Positions 8,653-16,792 of a stretch of 64,000 nt of DNA are shown here, piece by piece. The DNA lies in NCBI GenBank assembly GCA_036558005.1, contig DATBGO010000216.1, forward strand, positions 1 through 64,000, given 5' to 3'. A program made the position numbers and the translations under genes. The notes beneath the pieces are model-generated. The model did no database searches, was not told the DNA's origin, and saw only the letters and a program-made list of their open reading frames with translations. The stretch's first letter is position 1. Each line of letters begins with the position of its first letter. The DNA comes from DATBGO01 sp036558005. GTDB taxonomy: Bacteria > Actinomycetota > Actinomycetes > Streptosporangiales > Streptosporangiaceae.

Positions 8653-9755
8653 GCCTCGGTTTCGGCCGGCCCGTCGACCGACACCAGCACCGGGTCGGGC
8701 CGGATGGTGAGCGCGACCCGGCTGCCGGCCGGCAGCTGGCTGGCCTCCGCGGTAGACAGCTGGGCGATCACCGTGACGTCGCCGAGGTCGACGGTGACCC
8801 GGCTGGTCGCGCCCAGGAAAGTCGAGGAGATCACGGCGCCGCGCAGCGGCCCGGACTCGCCCGAGGGGTCGGACGCCAGCGTGACCGCCTCCGGCCTGAT
8901 CATCGCCGTCACCGGGCCCGCCGGGGTGGCGGTGTCCACCAGCGGCAGCTCCCGGCCGCGCACCGTGACGGTGCTGCCGCTGACCGTCCCGGCCAGCCGG
9001 TTGGACAAGCCGACGAACTCGGCCACGAACGCGGTCGCCGGGCGCGAGTAGACCTCGGTCGGCGGCGCGAGCTGCTCGATCCTGCCCTCCCGCATGACCC
9101 CGACCCGGTCGGCGATGGCCAGCGCCTCCTCCTGGTCGTGGGTGACGAACAAGGTGGTGATGCCGACCTCGAGCTGGATCCGGCGGATCTGGTCCCGCAG
9201 CTGCGCCCGCACCTTTGCGTCCAGCGCCGACAGCGGCTCGTCCAGCAGCAGCACCTGCGGCTCGATCGCCAGCGCGCGGGCCAGCGCGACCCGCTGCTGC
9301 TGGCCGCCCGACAGCTGGTGCGGGTAGCGCCCGGCCTGGGTGGTCAGGCCGACCAGTTCCAGCATCTCCATCGCCCGGCTGTCCCGCTGGCCCGGGGAGA
9401 CCCGGCGCAGCCGCAGCCCGAACGCGACGTTCTGCCGCACGGTCAGGTGCGGGAACAGCGAGTAGGCCTGGAACACCATGCCCATGTCGCGCTTGCTGGC
9501 CCGGAGGTGGGTGATGTCCTTGCCGCCCACGGTGATCGTGCCGGCGTCGGCGTCCTCCAGCCCGGCCAGCAGCCGCAGCGTGGTGGTCTTGCCGCAGCCG
9601 GACGGGCCGAGCAGCGCGATCAGCTCCCCGGCGGCCATGGTCAGGTCGAGCCCGTCCAGGGCGACGACGCTGCCGTACTGCCGCCGCAATCCGGTCAGCT
9701 GCACCTCGACGGCGGTCCTGGACACGTCGTGCGTTGTGGTCACTGGTGAGGTCAC
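8649..9755 (-). CDS. ABC importer ATPase, putrescine/phosphonate/iron type
   Basis: This 368-residue ATPase has Walker A GPSGCGKTTT, a Q-loop (VFQAYSLFPH), the signature LSGGQQQR and Walker B VLLLDEP, then a C-terminal TOBE-like regulatory domain from about residue 270. That architecture is shared by PotA, FbpC and 2-aminoethylphosphonate importers. The gene starts with GTG at 9755, four bases after the upstream permease stop, and is coupled to the metallophosphoesterase. The sequence shows an importer, not its cargo. Confidence 0.9.
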   Translation of the reverse strand: MTSPVTTTHDVSRTAVEVQLTGLRRQYGSVVALDGLDLTMAAGELIALLGPSGCGKTTTLRLLAGLEDADAGTITVGGKDITHLRASKRDMGMVFQAYSLFPHLTVRQNVAFGLRLRRVSPGQRDSRAMEMLELVGLTTQAGRYPHQLSGGQQQRVALARALAIEPQVLLLDEPLSALDAKVRAQLRDQIRRIQLEVGITTLFVTHDQEEALAIADRVGVMREGRIEQLAPPTEVYSRPATAFVAEFVGLSNRLAGTVSGSTVTVRGRELPLVDTATPAGPVTAMIRPEAVTLASDPSGESGPLRGAVISSTFLGATSRVTVDLGDVTVIAQLSTAEASQLPAGSRVALTIRPDPVLVSVDGPAETEA

Positions 9756-9759
9756 GGGA

Positions 9760-10623
9760 TTACCACCCTCGGGCGCGGCGGCGTCGTCGGCCGGCGTAGG
9801 ACAGGATCAGCAGCAGCACGAACGCGAACAGCAGCGCCGCGGTCGAGGTCGAGAAGATCACCCCGGCGTTCGGCGTGTTCCTGCTGATCGAGTACAGCTC
9901 CACCTGCAGGTTGTTGTAGAGCAGCAGGTAGGCGACGGTGAACTCGCCGAGCACCAGCGCGGAGCTGAGCAGCAGCGCGTTCAGGATGGCCTGCCACATG
10001 TTCGGCGCGATCACCCGGGCGATCACGGTGAACCAGCTGGCGCCCAGGCTGCGCGCGGCCTCGGCGAGGGTCTTGGCGTCGATCGCGTCCAGCCCGGCGG
10101 CCAGCGCCCGGTAGCAGTAGGGCAGCGCCAGGATCACGTACACCCAGAACAGCTGCAGCGCCGAGATGGTGTAGTGGGCGATCCGGTTGTAGACCGGGGC
10201 CAGGCCGACCACCAGCACGATCGCCGGGATGGTCAGCGGCAGCAGGCAGAGGAACTCGACCGGCCTGGCCAGCCACGGCACCCGCAGCTTGACCCAGATC
10301 ATCGTCGGCACCAGCAGCACCAGGATCACCACGCAGGTCAGCGCGGCCAGCTCCAGGGTGAGCTCGATGGAGCTGATCAGCGGCGGCGGCCCCGGGTAGG
10401 ACACGATCTGCTTCCACGCGGTCAGCGACCAGCTGCCGAGCTTGGCGCCCTCCAGCGAGTACCGCACCAGCCCGAGCAGCGGCAGCGCGAAGAACAGCCC
10501 GAAGATGACGAAGACCACGTAGCGGAAGACGTTGAGCCGCCGCCTGCGGCGCGACTGCAGGCCGCCGGCCCGCTTGGCGCGGCCGGCCAGCGGCTGCTCG
10601 CCCAGTGCCGTTAGCGCAGCCAT
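9760..10623 (-). CDS. ABC importer permease, second subunit
   Basis: This 287-residue integral membrane protein has about six segments and the EAA loop (AEAARSLGASWFTVIARVIAPNM read in pieces around residues 175-200) that docks onto the ATPase. It is PotC/CysW-like. The ATG at 10623 lies inside the upstream permease gene (13-base overlap). The frame is open further upstream, but that part is a shadow of the other permease. It forms a heterodimeric channel with the product of the next gene upstream. Confidence 0.9.
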   Translation of the reverse strand: MAALTALGEQPLAGRAKRAGGLQSRRRRRLNVFRYVVFVIFGLFFALPLLGLVRYSLEGAKLGSWSLTAWKQIVSYPGPPPLISSIELTLELAALTCVVILVLLVPTMIWVKLRVPWLARPVEFLCLLPLTIPAIVLVVGLAPVYNRIAHYTISALQLFWVYVILALPYCYRALAAGLDAIDAKTLAEAARSLGASWFTVIARVIAPNMWQAILNALLLSSALVLGEFTVAYLLLYNNLQVELYSISRNTPNAGVIFSTSTAALLFAFVLLLILSYAGRRRRRARGW

Positions 10624-11477
10624 CGCGCCGCCCTCCGCTGCAGCAGGGCGTACCCGGTCATGATGATCGCGACCATGATCACCATGCCGAGCGCGAGCAC
10701 CCCGGCCACGTTGATGTTGCTGAGCCCGACCTCGCTGGACAGCGCGGTGCCGATCTGCTGCGGCACGGTGTAGGCGATCTGGTTCTCCCAGGCCACGATC
10801 GTGGCGAAGGCCGACAGCGCGTTGGCGAACAGCAGCAGCGCGGCGCCGAAGAAGGCCGGCGCGAGCAGCGGCGCGGCGACGTACCGCCAGTACTGCCAGG
10901 TGGACGCGCCGAGGTTCTCCGACGCTTCCCGCCACTGCACCCGCAGCCCGTCGATGGCGGGCAGGAACACCAGCACCATCAGCGGGATCTGGAAGTAGGT
11001 GTAGATCAGCGTGATGCCCCAGGGGAAGCTGAAGAACCAGCTCGCCTTGAACAGCAATCCGGCGGGGCCGATCAGGGCCTCGAACGCGAACGCCAGGGTG
11101 ACCCCGCCGAACTGGGCCAGCACTCCGGAGCCAGCCAGCGAGAACCGGCGCACGATGCCGTCGGGATTACCCGCGGCCACCGCGTAGGCGAGGATCGCGC
11201 CGAACACCGCCCCGGTCAGCGACGACAGCAGGCACAGCTTGAACGAGCCGAGGAAATACCCGCGCACCGCCGGATTGCCCAGTGCCGAGAGGCTGGAAAG
11301 CTCGAGCCCGCCATTGGGGTTCTGGAACGCGTCGTAGACCACGACCCCGGTGGGCCACAGCAGGAACACCCCGACATAGGCCAGGAATGGCAGCGTGCCG
11401 ATCCAGGCCGGTACGGCAGGCCGGCGCCCGGCCCGCACGGGCCGGGCGCCGGCTGCGGTCGTCGCGGCGGCGGTCAC
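10611..11477 (-). CDS. ABC importer permease, first subunit
   Basis: This 288-residue protein has about six membrane segments and a coupling loop (REASENLGASTWQYWRYVAAP, around residues 185-205) typical of PotB-like permeases. A soluble Ala/Arg-rich stretch of about 25 residues precedes the first segment. The start is GTG at 11477, ten bases after the binding-protein stop. It is part of the LacI-linked importer operon. Confidence 0.9.
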   Translation of the reverse strand: MTAAATTAAGARPVRAGRRPAVPAWIGTLPFLAYVGVFLLWPTGVVVYDAFQNPNGGLELSSLSALGNPAVRGYFLGSFKLCLLSSLTGAVFGAILAYAVAAGNPDGIVRRFSLAGSGVLAQFGGVTLAFAFEALIGPAGLLFKASWFFSFPWGITLIYTYFQIPLMVLVFLPAIDGLRVQWREASENLGASTWQYWRYVAAPLLAPAFFGAALLLFANALSAFATIVAWENQIAYTVPQQIGTALSSEVGLSNINVAGVLALGMVIMVAIIMTGYALLQRRAARWLR

Positions 11478-11486
11478 CTGATCTCG

Positions 11487-12605
11487 CTAGCCGACGGCCT
11501 TGGCCCAGTTCGCCGCCAGGTAGTTAGCGGCGTCGGTGGCCTGGGTCGCGGACTGGAACACCGGCGAGCCCGACACCGCCGGCAGCTTCGCCGCCGCGGC
11601 CGAGTCGATGCTGGAGTTGCTGGTCATCGCGGTCTGCTCGACCGGCCGTGCGCCGCCCTGCAGCCACAGGTTCTGCCCGCCGTCGGCGGCCTGGGAGTAC
11701 AGGAACTCCTCCCACAGCCGGGCGGCCGCCGGGTGCGGCGCCTGCTTGTTGATGGCCTGGGCGTAGTACCCGCCGAGCACCGCGCCCTGCGGGATGAACA
11801 CCTTCCAGTTCGGCACCCCGACGTAGCTGGGCAGGTTGAGGTAGTCCCAGTTGAATACGACCGGGGTCTGGCCGGACTTGATGGTGGCGCCGGTCGCCTG
11901 CACCGGGGAGAAGTTCCCCGCCGCCTTCAGCTTCTTGAAGAAGTCCACGCCCTGGGCAATGCTGCTGGCCGATCCGCCCTCGGCGAGGCTGGCCATCATC
12001 ACGCCGTTCAGCGCCGCGTTTGCCGACGTCGGGTTTCCGTTCAATGCGACGGCATTCTTGAATTTGGGCCCGAGCAGCTGGTTCAGCGAGGTGATAGTGC
12101 CGAACTTGCTGGAGTAGCCGACCGCCATATAGCCGCCGTAGTCCTGGGTCCACAGGCCGCCCGGGTCCTTCTGCGCGGCCGGGATGTCGGACCAGGTGCT
12201 CACCTTGTAGGGCGCGAACAGCTTGGTGTTCACCAGCGCCACCGCCATGCCAAGGTCCATCACGTCGGGCGCCCTGGCGGTGCCGTTCTGCTGCTTCACC
12301 GCGTCGACTTCCTGCTGGCTGCTGCCGTCGGGCAGGGCAGAGTTGATCTTGATGCCGTACTTCTTGGTGAAGGCCGACAGGATCGCGCCGTAGTTCGCCC
12401 AGGTCGGCGGCAGGGCGATCACGTTGAGCGTGCCCTCCTGCTTGGCCGCGGCGATGAGCTTGCTCATGCCGCCTCCGGCCGACACGGACGCGGCACCGGA
12501 CCAGCTGGACCCGCTTGAACCCGACGAGGATCCCGACGAACACCCCGCCGCCAGCAGCGCCAGGGCGGTGAGCCCGGCGAGCGCAAATCGATATGGCGAT
12601 CTCAC
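11487..12605 (-). CDS. Extracellular solute-binding lipoprotein
   Basis: This 372-residue periplasmic-type binding protein starts at a GTG at 12605. A perfect AGGAGG seven bases upstream decides this start over an in-frame ATG at 12632 with no ribosome site. The N-terminus is a lipoprotein signal (RFALAGLTALALLAAGC), so the protein is anchored by a lipidated Cys. A Ser/Gly linker follows, then a two-lobed domain with LIAAAKQEGTLNVIALPPTW, like the iron/polyamine/2-aminoethylphosphonate receptor class. It is the first gene of the importer operon and sits behind a LacI-type operator. Cargo is undetermined. Confidence 0.9.
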   Translation of the reverse strand: MRSPYRFALAGLTALALLAAGCSSGSSSGSSGSSWSGAASVSAGGGMSKLIAAAKQEGTLNVIALPPTWANYGAILSAFTKKYGIKINSALPDGSSQQEVDAVKQQNGTARAPDVMDLGMAVALVNTKLFAPYKVSTWSDIPAAQKDPGGLWTQDYGGYMAVGYSSKFGTITSLNQLLGPKFKNAVALNGNPTSANAALNGVMMASLAEGGSASSIAQGVDFFKKLKAAGNFSPVQATGATIKSGQTPVVFNWDYLNLPSYVGVPNWKVFIPQGAVLGGYYAQAINKQAPHPAAARLWEEFLYSQAADGGQNLWLQGGARPVEQTAMTSNSSIDSAAAAKLPAVSGSPVFQSATQATDAANYLAANWAKAVG

Positions 12606-12720
12606 CCGAATGCCTCCTGTTAGCTTCCCCATCGCGTCGCGGCCGTGCAGGAGACCGCGGGCACCCAAATGTCAGGAAGTGAGCGGATCCTCCCCGGCAA
12701 ACCGCATTAGGCCCGGCAAA

Positions 12721-12738
12721 TGCCTAAAACGTTTAGCA
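12721..12738. promoter_or_regulatory. LacI-family operator
   Basis: The core AAACGTTT at 12727-12734 is a perfect palindrome with the central CG typical of LacI/GalR operators, and the flanks TGCCTA and TAGCA are nearly symmetric. It lies between the LacI-type gene and the binding-protein gene, 116 bases before the latter's start, where it could repress the importer operon. Confidence 0.65.
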
Positions 12739-12814
12739 TCGGTATGCTGGCGCACCCGGCGCGCGGGTGTCAAGGGACGTTGCGAACTTGGCGCCGCTGT
12801 GCACCTGTTGTTCA

Positions 12815-13858
12815 TCAAGGCAGGTGAACGCGGTCAGGACGGGCCGCGGCCGGGGCCCGCAGCGAGGCCCGCTCGACCAGCTCGACCGGCGCGATGTAGT
12901 CGCCGTCCTGCCCCGGCTCGAGCAGCCGGGTCATCAGCGCGCGGCCCATCGCCCGGTGGTCCACCCGGATGGTCGCCAGCGGCGGGTCGAGCAGCTCGGA
13001 GGTGGCCAGGTCGTCGTGCCCGATGACCGACACGGCCGGCCCGACCGGCAGCCCGAGTTCCCGCGCCGCCTTGTAGATCGCGTGCGCGGTGTAGTCGGAG
13101 TTGGTGATGATCGCGGTCGGCGGGTCCGCCGAGGCCAGCAGCTGCCCGGTGGCTCGCTGCACGTCGGCGATGGTGAGCGCGGAGTAGATCACCCGCGGCC
13201 GCAGCCCGAGCCCGGCGGCCAGCCGCTGGAAGTGCGTCAGCCGCTCGGCGTCGGCCATCAGGTGCGGCGGCGCGGACAGGAAGCCCACGTGGGTGTGGCC
13301 GAGCTCGGCCAGCCGCCGCACCGGCAGCTCGACCGCGGCGGCGTGATCGGGGCAGACCCGCCTGACCCCGGGGACCCCGTCGGCGGTCCCGTTCAGCGCG
13401 ACCACCGGCGCGTCCGGCCGCAGCTCCCGCCACAGCCGGATGGACTCGCCGGTGCCGACCGGGGCGATCGCCAGCCCGGCCAGCCGGGCGGCCGCCATGT
13501 CCCGCATGTGCCGCTGCTCGCGCTCCAGCGAGTAGCGCGAGTCCAGCACCAGCAGCGTCGCCCCGGACTCGGCCGCGACCTGCTGGGCGCCGCCGAGCAC
13601 TTCGAGGAAGAACGGGTTGGCGAAGTTGCGCACCACGAACCCGTAGGTGGTGGTCCGGCCCCGGCGCAGCGCTTGTGCCTGCGGGTTGGCGTGATAGCCG
13701 AGCCGCTCGGCCGCGGTGACGATCCGCCGCCTGGTCGTCTCCGCGACGCCCGGCTGCCCGTTCAGCGCCAGGCTGGCGGTCGCCACCGAGACGCCGGCCA
13801 CCCGGGCGACGTCACGGATGCCCACCGTCCGCCCTGACCCGCCGTCGTGCGTCCCCAT
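12815..13858 (-). CDS. LacI/GalR-family transcriptional regulator
   Basis: The 347-residue protein has an N-terminal helix-turn-helix (IRDVARVAGVSVATASLALNGQPGVAETTRRRI, residues about 13-45 read in parts), a hinge (LGYHANPQAQALRRG) and a C-terminal periplasmic-binding-like sensor domain. The hinge plus the nearby AAACGTTT site fit the family. It is upstream of and codirectional with the ABC importer genes, after a 209-base gap that holds the operator, so it probably responds to the imported compound. The HTH Tyr often seen after 'GVS' is Val here, as in some members. Confidence 0.9.
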   Translation of the reverse strand: MGTHDGGSGRTVGIRDVARVAGVSVATASLALNGQPGVAETTRRRIVTAAERLGYHANPQAQALRRGRTTTYGFVVRNFANPFFLEVLGGAQQVAAESGATLLVLDSRYSLEREQRHMRDMAAARLAGLAIAPVGTGESIRLWRELRPDAPVVALNGTADGVPGVRRVCPDHAAAVELPVRRLAELGHTHVGFLSAPPHLMADAERLTHFQRLAAGLGLRPRVIYSALTIADVQRATGQLLASADPPTAIITNSDYTAHAIYKAARELGLPVGPAVSVIGHDDLATSELLDPPLATIRVDHRAMGRALMTRLLEPGQDGDYIAPVELVERASLRAPAAARPDRVHLP

Positions 13859-13967
13859 GTTCTCCCCTGCAGGCCGGGCTGTTCCCGCGGCGGCGGCGGC
13901 GCCGGCGGTTGCCGGCCAGCCTGCCGGATGCGCGGGACAGCCGAGGACTTACCCTGCATGAGCGGCC

Positions 13968-13986
13968 GCGCCACTGCAAGTGGCGC
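13968..13986. promoter_or_regulatory. Inverted repeat upstream of ppgK, with a nearby -10-like box
   Basis: GCGCCACT and AGTGGCGC form a perfect 8-base inverted repeat with a 3-base spacer. GATAAT at 14002-14007 resembles a -10 box for ppgK, which would put the repeat over the -35 region, an operator-like position. The start at 14028 has GGGAGG upstream. Confidence 0.4.
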
Positions 13987-14027
13987 CGCCGCCGGCCCGG
14001 CGATAATGAGCGAGAACGGGAGGCCTG

Positions 14028-14768
14028 ATGGCGACTGTACTGGGCATCGATATCGGCGGAACGGGAATGAAGGCCGCCCCGGTGGATGTCAGCACCGGCA
14101 AGCTGCTCACCGAGCGGTTCAAGCTGGATACCCCGCGCCCGGCCGAGCCCGGCGCCGTCGCCGCCGTGGTAAAAGAGCTGGCCGCGCATTTCAGCTGGGA
14201 CGGCCCGGCCGGCGTGACCTTTCCTGGCGTGGTCGACGACGGCGTGGTGAGGACCGCGGCGAACGTGGACAAGGCCTGGATCGGCACCGACGCGCGCGAG
14301 CTGCTGAAAGCCAGGGCCGGGCTGGCCGCTGTGGTGCTGAACGACGCCGACGCGGCGGGCGTGGCGGAGATGAGGTTCGGCGCGGGCGCGGGCGAGCGGG
14401 GCACGGTGCTGATGCTGACGTTCGGCACCGGCATCGGCAGCGCGCTGTTCATCAACGGGCTGCTGGTGCCCAACACCGAGTTCGGCCACATCGAGATCCG
14501 CGGCCGGGAGGCCGAGAAGCGCGCCTCCGAGCTGGTCCGCGAGGAGCACGACCTGAGCTGGGGGAAGTGGGCCGGGCGGGTGGATGAGTACCTGGAGCAC
14601 ATGGAGCGGCTGCTGTCCCCGCGGCTGATCATCATCGGCGGCGGGATCAGCAGGAAGTCGGATAAGTTCCTGCCGCTGCTGAGCGGGCTGCGGGCCCGGA
14701 TCGTGCCCGCCGCCATGCACAACGACGCCGGCATCGTCGGCGCCGCGATGGCCGTCACTGGCCGATGA
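14028..14768 (+). CDS. ppgK: Polyphosphate glucokinase
   Basis: This 246-residue ROK-fold kinase phosphorylates glucose with polyphosphate or ATP. Marks are the N-terminal phosphate loop GIDIGGTGMKAAPVD, VTFPGVV, the catalytic Asp in LNDADAAG, and TFGTGIGSALF. Length and motifs match actinobacterial PpgK; the ROK zinc cluster is absent, as expected for this family. GGGAGG lies five bases before the ATG. It is divergent from the LacI-family gene. Confidence 0.93.
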   Translation: MATVLGIDIGGTGMKAAPVDVSTGKLLTERFKLDTPRPAEPGAVAAVVKELAAHFSWDGPAGVTFPGVVDDGVVRTAANVDKAWIGTDARELLKARAGLAAVVLNDADAAGVAEMRFGAGAGERGTVLMLTFGTGIGSALFINGLLVPNTEFGHIEIRGREAEKRASELVREEHDLSWGKWAGRVDEYLEHMERLLSPRLIIIGGGISRKSDKFLPLLSGLRARIVPAAMHNDAGIVGAAMAVTGR

Positions 14769-14830
14769 CGGTTAACGTCATTCTCATCACGTGACGTAGT
14801 TTCCCTGTTACGATTTGCGTACGCCTTCCG

Positions 14831-14946
14831 GCCCGGCTCCCCCGGCCGGGCGCCGAGGGACACGCAGGTCTGCGAGTTAAGCCTTCCCCGGGGGCGGTAT
14901 CCGAGAGAGGGCGGCTGGGTCATGCACGTGTCCCGCCGCCCTCTTT
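14831..14946 (+). ncRNA. Folded RNA candidate with competing stems
   Basis: Between ppgK and a convergent gene lie three perfect stems. Hairpin A is GCCCGGC/GCCGGGC with a C-rich loop (14831-14851). Stem P1 is GGGACACG (14857-14864) with CGTGTCCC (14927-14934). Stem T is AGAGGGCGGC (14906-14915) with GCCGCCCTCT (14935-14944), followed by TT. P1 and T interleave, so they exclude each other unless a pseudoknot forms. This is the layout of a riboswitch or of a small RNA ending in a terminator. No plus-strand gene follows for about 860 bases, which favours a free-standing RNA. A TTACGAT -10-like box lies at 14808-14814. The Rfam family is not recognised. Confidence 0.5.
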
Positions 14947-14977
14947 CCAGGATCTCGGCGGCACCCCGGCAGCCAGC

Positions 14978-15652
14978 TCATGGCTGCGTCCCGCGGTCCT
15001 CTTTCCTGGCCCGCGGCGGCACCCAGGCCGCGAGCCCGGGCTGGCCGGGCGGTGGCAGCGGGCTCTGCTGGCTGAGCATCCGGCGGCGCTCCCGCAGGTA
15101 GCGCGCCGCCTCGATGCCGCCGGCCGTGAGCCCGGCGGCCAGCGGCCAGAACGCCAGCGCGCCGACGCCGCCCAGCATGAGCGGTGGCAGCAGCGCCGCG
15201 CCGGGCTTGCTGACCGCGAGCAGGTGATGGTAGGAGGCCGCGCCCGGCTGCTCCCCGGCCCACCGGGCCAGCAGCGACCCGGCCAGCGCGCCGATCAGCA
15301 CGCCTGCCATCGCCACCGGGCCGTGCCGCCGGACCGCGAGCAGGTAGCCCGCCAGGCCGGAGACGACGCCGGCGATGACGGTCAGCCCCACGAACCAGGC
15401 ATCGGCGACGATGAACGCGCTCGTCTCCGGGTTCACCACCCCCGCCGCGCCCCGGCTGACCACCACCAGCTGCGCCCGGGGCGCGACCGCCGCCCAGATC
15501 AGCCCGGTGATCACGCCGAGCGCCGCGGTGCCCGCCACCATCGCGGTGAACGCGGCGATGACCGGCAGCGGCCTTGCCCGGCGGGCAGCCGCGCCGTCCG
15601 GCGCGGGCGTGCGCCCGCCCGGTGGCTGCTGCGGCTGGGTTGGTGGGGCCAT
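14978..15652 (-). CDS. Membrane protein, DUF2567-like
   Basis: The product (224 residues from the ATG at 15652, 243 if the GTG at 15709 is used) has four membrane segments: two flank an extracytoplasmic loop with VNPETSAFIVADAWF, and two more lie near residues 110-190. Pro-rich N- and C-terminal cytoplasmic ends are predicted. The pattern resembles the actinobacterial DUF2567 membrane proteins; function is unknown. GGAG just before the ATG supports the shorter form. It converges on ppgK. Confidence 0.7.
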   Translation of the reverse strand: MAPPTQPQQPPGGRTPAPDGAAARRARPLPVIAAFTAMVAGTAALGVITGLIWAAVAPRAQLVVVSRGAAGVVNPETSAFIVADAWFVGLTVIAGVVSGLAGYLLAVRRHGPVAMAGVLIGALAGSLLARWAGEQPGAASYHHLLAVSKPGAALLPPLMLGGVGALAFWPLAAGLTAGGIEAARYLRERRRMLSQQSPLPPPGQPGLAAWVPPRARKEDRGTQP

Positions 15653-15727
15653 TCTCCGCAGAAGATTACGTGACGCCGCCGGGTAGCGCGCCGTCAGGTC
15701 CGGCGACACTGCGCGACCGCCGCCAGG

Positions 15728-15758
15728 TTGCTTCCGCCGGCCGGAACCTTGCTAGGTT
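15728..15758 (+). promoter_or_regulatory. Putative promoter of the ABC exporter operon
   Basis: TTGCTT at 15728-15733 and TAGGTT at 15753-15758 with 19 bases between them resemble an actinomycete vegetative promoter. The first codon of the ATPase gene is 51 bases downstream. The spacing is longer than ideal. Confidence 0.35.
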
Positions 15759-15808
15759 GAGGCGTGGCCGCGGGCAGGCCGGCCCCATCAACCCGCGAGG
15801 AACCCCAG

Positions 15809-16792
15809 ATGATCGAAGCACGCGAGCTGACCAAGCGCTATGGCGACAAGACGGCGGTCGACCAGCTGTCGTTCACCGTCGCGCCGGGCAAGGTGACCGG
15901 GTTCCTCGGGCCGAACGGCGCGGGCAAGTCCACCACGATGCGGCTCATCCTGGGCCTGGACCGGCCGCAGTCCGGGTCGGCCACGATCGGCGGCCGGGCC
16001 TACCGTGACCTGGCGCAGCCGCTGCGCAAGGTGGGCGCGCTGCTGGAGGCCAAGTCGGTGCACTCGGGCCGCAGCGCCTACAACCACCTGCTGTTCCTGG
16101 CCCAGAGCCAGGGCCTGCCGCGCAGCCGGGTCAGCGCGGTGCTCGGCCTGGTCGGGCTGCAGGACGTGGCCCGCAAGCGGGCCGGCGGGTTCTCCCTGGG
16201 CATGGGCCAGCGGCTGGGCATCGCGGCGGCCATGCTCGGCGACCCGGAGGTGCTGCTGCTGGACGAGCCGGTCAACGGGCTGGACCCGGAGGGCGTGCAG
16301 TGGGTCAGGAACCTGATGAAGCAGCTGGCCGCCCAGGGCCGGACGGTCTTCGTCTCCAGTCACCTGATGAACGAGATGGCGGTGACCGCCGATCACCTGA
16401 TCGTGATCGGCCGCGGCAAGCTGATCGCCGACTGCGGCACCCAGGAGTTCATCGCCCGCAGCTCCGACAAGTCGGTGCTGGTCAAGACGCCCGACCCGGG
16501 CCGGCTCAGTGAGCTGATCAAGGGCGCGGGCGGCACCGTCAGCCCCGGCGCGGATGATCGCGGGCAGGGCCCGGCCCGCGCGCTGGACGTCAGCGGGCTG
16601 GAGGCGGCCAGGATCGGCGAGCTGGCCGCGTCGGCCGGCCTGGTCCTGCACGAGCTCACCCCGCGCGCCTCGCTGGAGGAAGCCTTCCTGGAGCTGACCT
16701 CGGACAGCCTGGAGTTCGGCGTGCATGAGGCCGGCGGCAGCCCGCCGGGGCCGCTGGCCGCGCCGCAGGCGGCGGAAAGGAGCACCCGATGA
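15809..16792 (+). CDS. ABC transporter ATPase, DrrA/CcmA type
   Basis: The 327-residue ATPase carries Walker A LGPNGAGKST, a signature variant FSLGMGQRLG and Walker B VLLLDEPVNGLDPEG, then a C-terminal extension of about 100 residues as in drug/antibiotic or peptide exporters. The ATG at 15809 has GAGG eight bases upstream; a longer reading from 15764 has no family match. Its stop overlaps the permease start by four bases. The substrate cannot be told. Confidence 0.9.
   Translation: MIEARELTKRYGDKTAVDQLSFTVAPGKVTGFLGPNGAGKSTTMRLILGLDRPQSGSATIGGRAYRDLAQPLRKVGALLEAKSVHSGRSAYNHLLFLAQSQGLPRSRVSAVLGLVGLQDVARKRAGGFSLGMGQRLGIAAAMLGDPEVLLLDEPVNGLDPEGVQWVRNLMKQLAAQGRTVFVSSHLMNEMAVTADHLIVIGRGKLIADCGTQEFIARSSDKSVLVKTPDPGRLSELIKGAGGTVSPGADDRGQGPARALDVSGLEAARIGELAASAGLVLHELTPRASLEEAFLELTSDSLEFGVHEAGGSPPGPLAAPQAAERSTR

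Noticed and set aside
10605..12518. A 637-codon plus frame across the ABC importer genes
   Set aside because: It is a mirror of the permease and binding-protein codons and has no recognisable domain.
12606..12668. Upstream starts for the solute-binding protein
   Set aside because: The signal peptide and AGGAGG point to GTG 12605; the extra residues break the lipoprotein signal.
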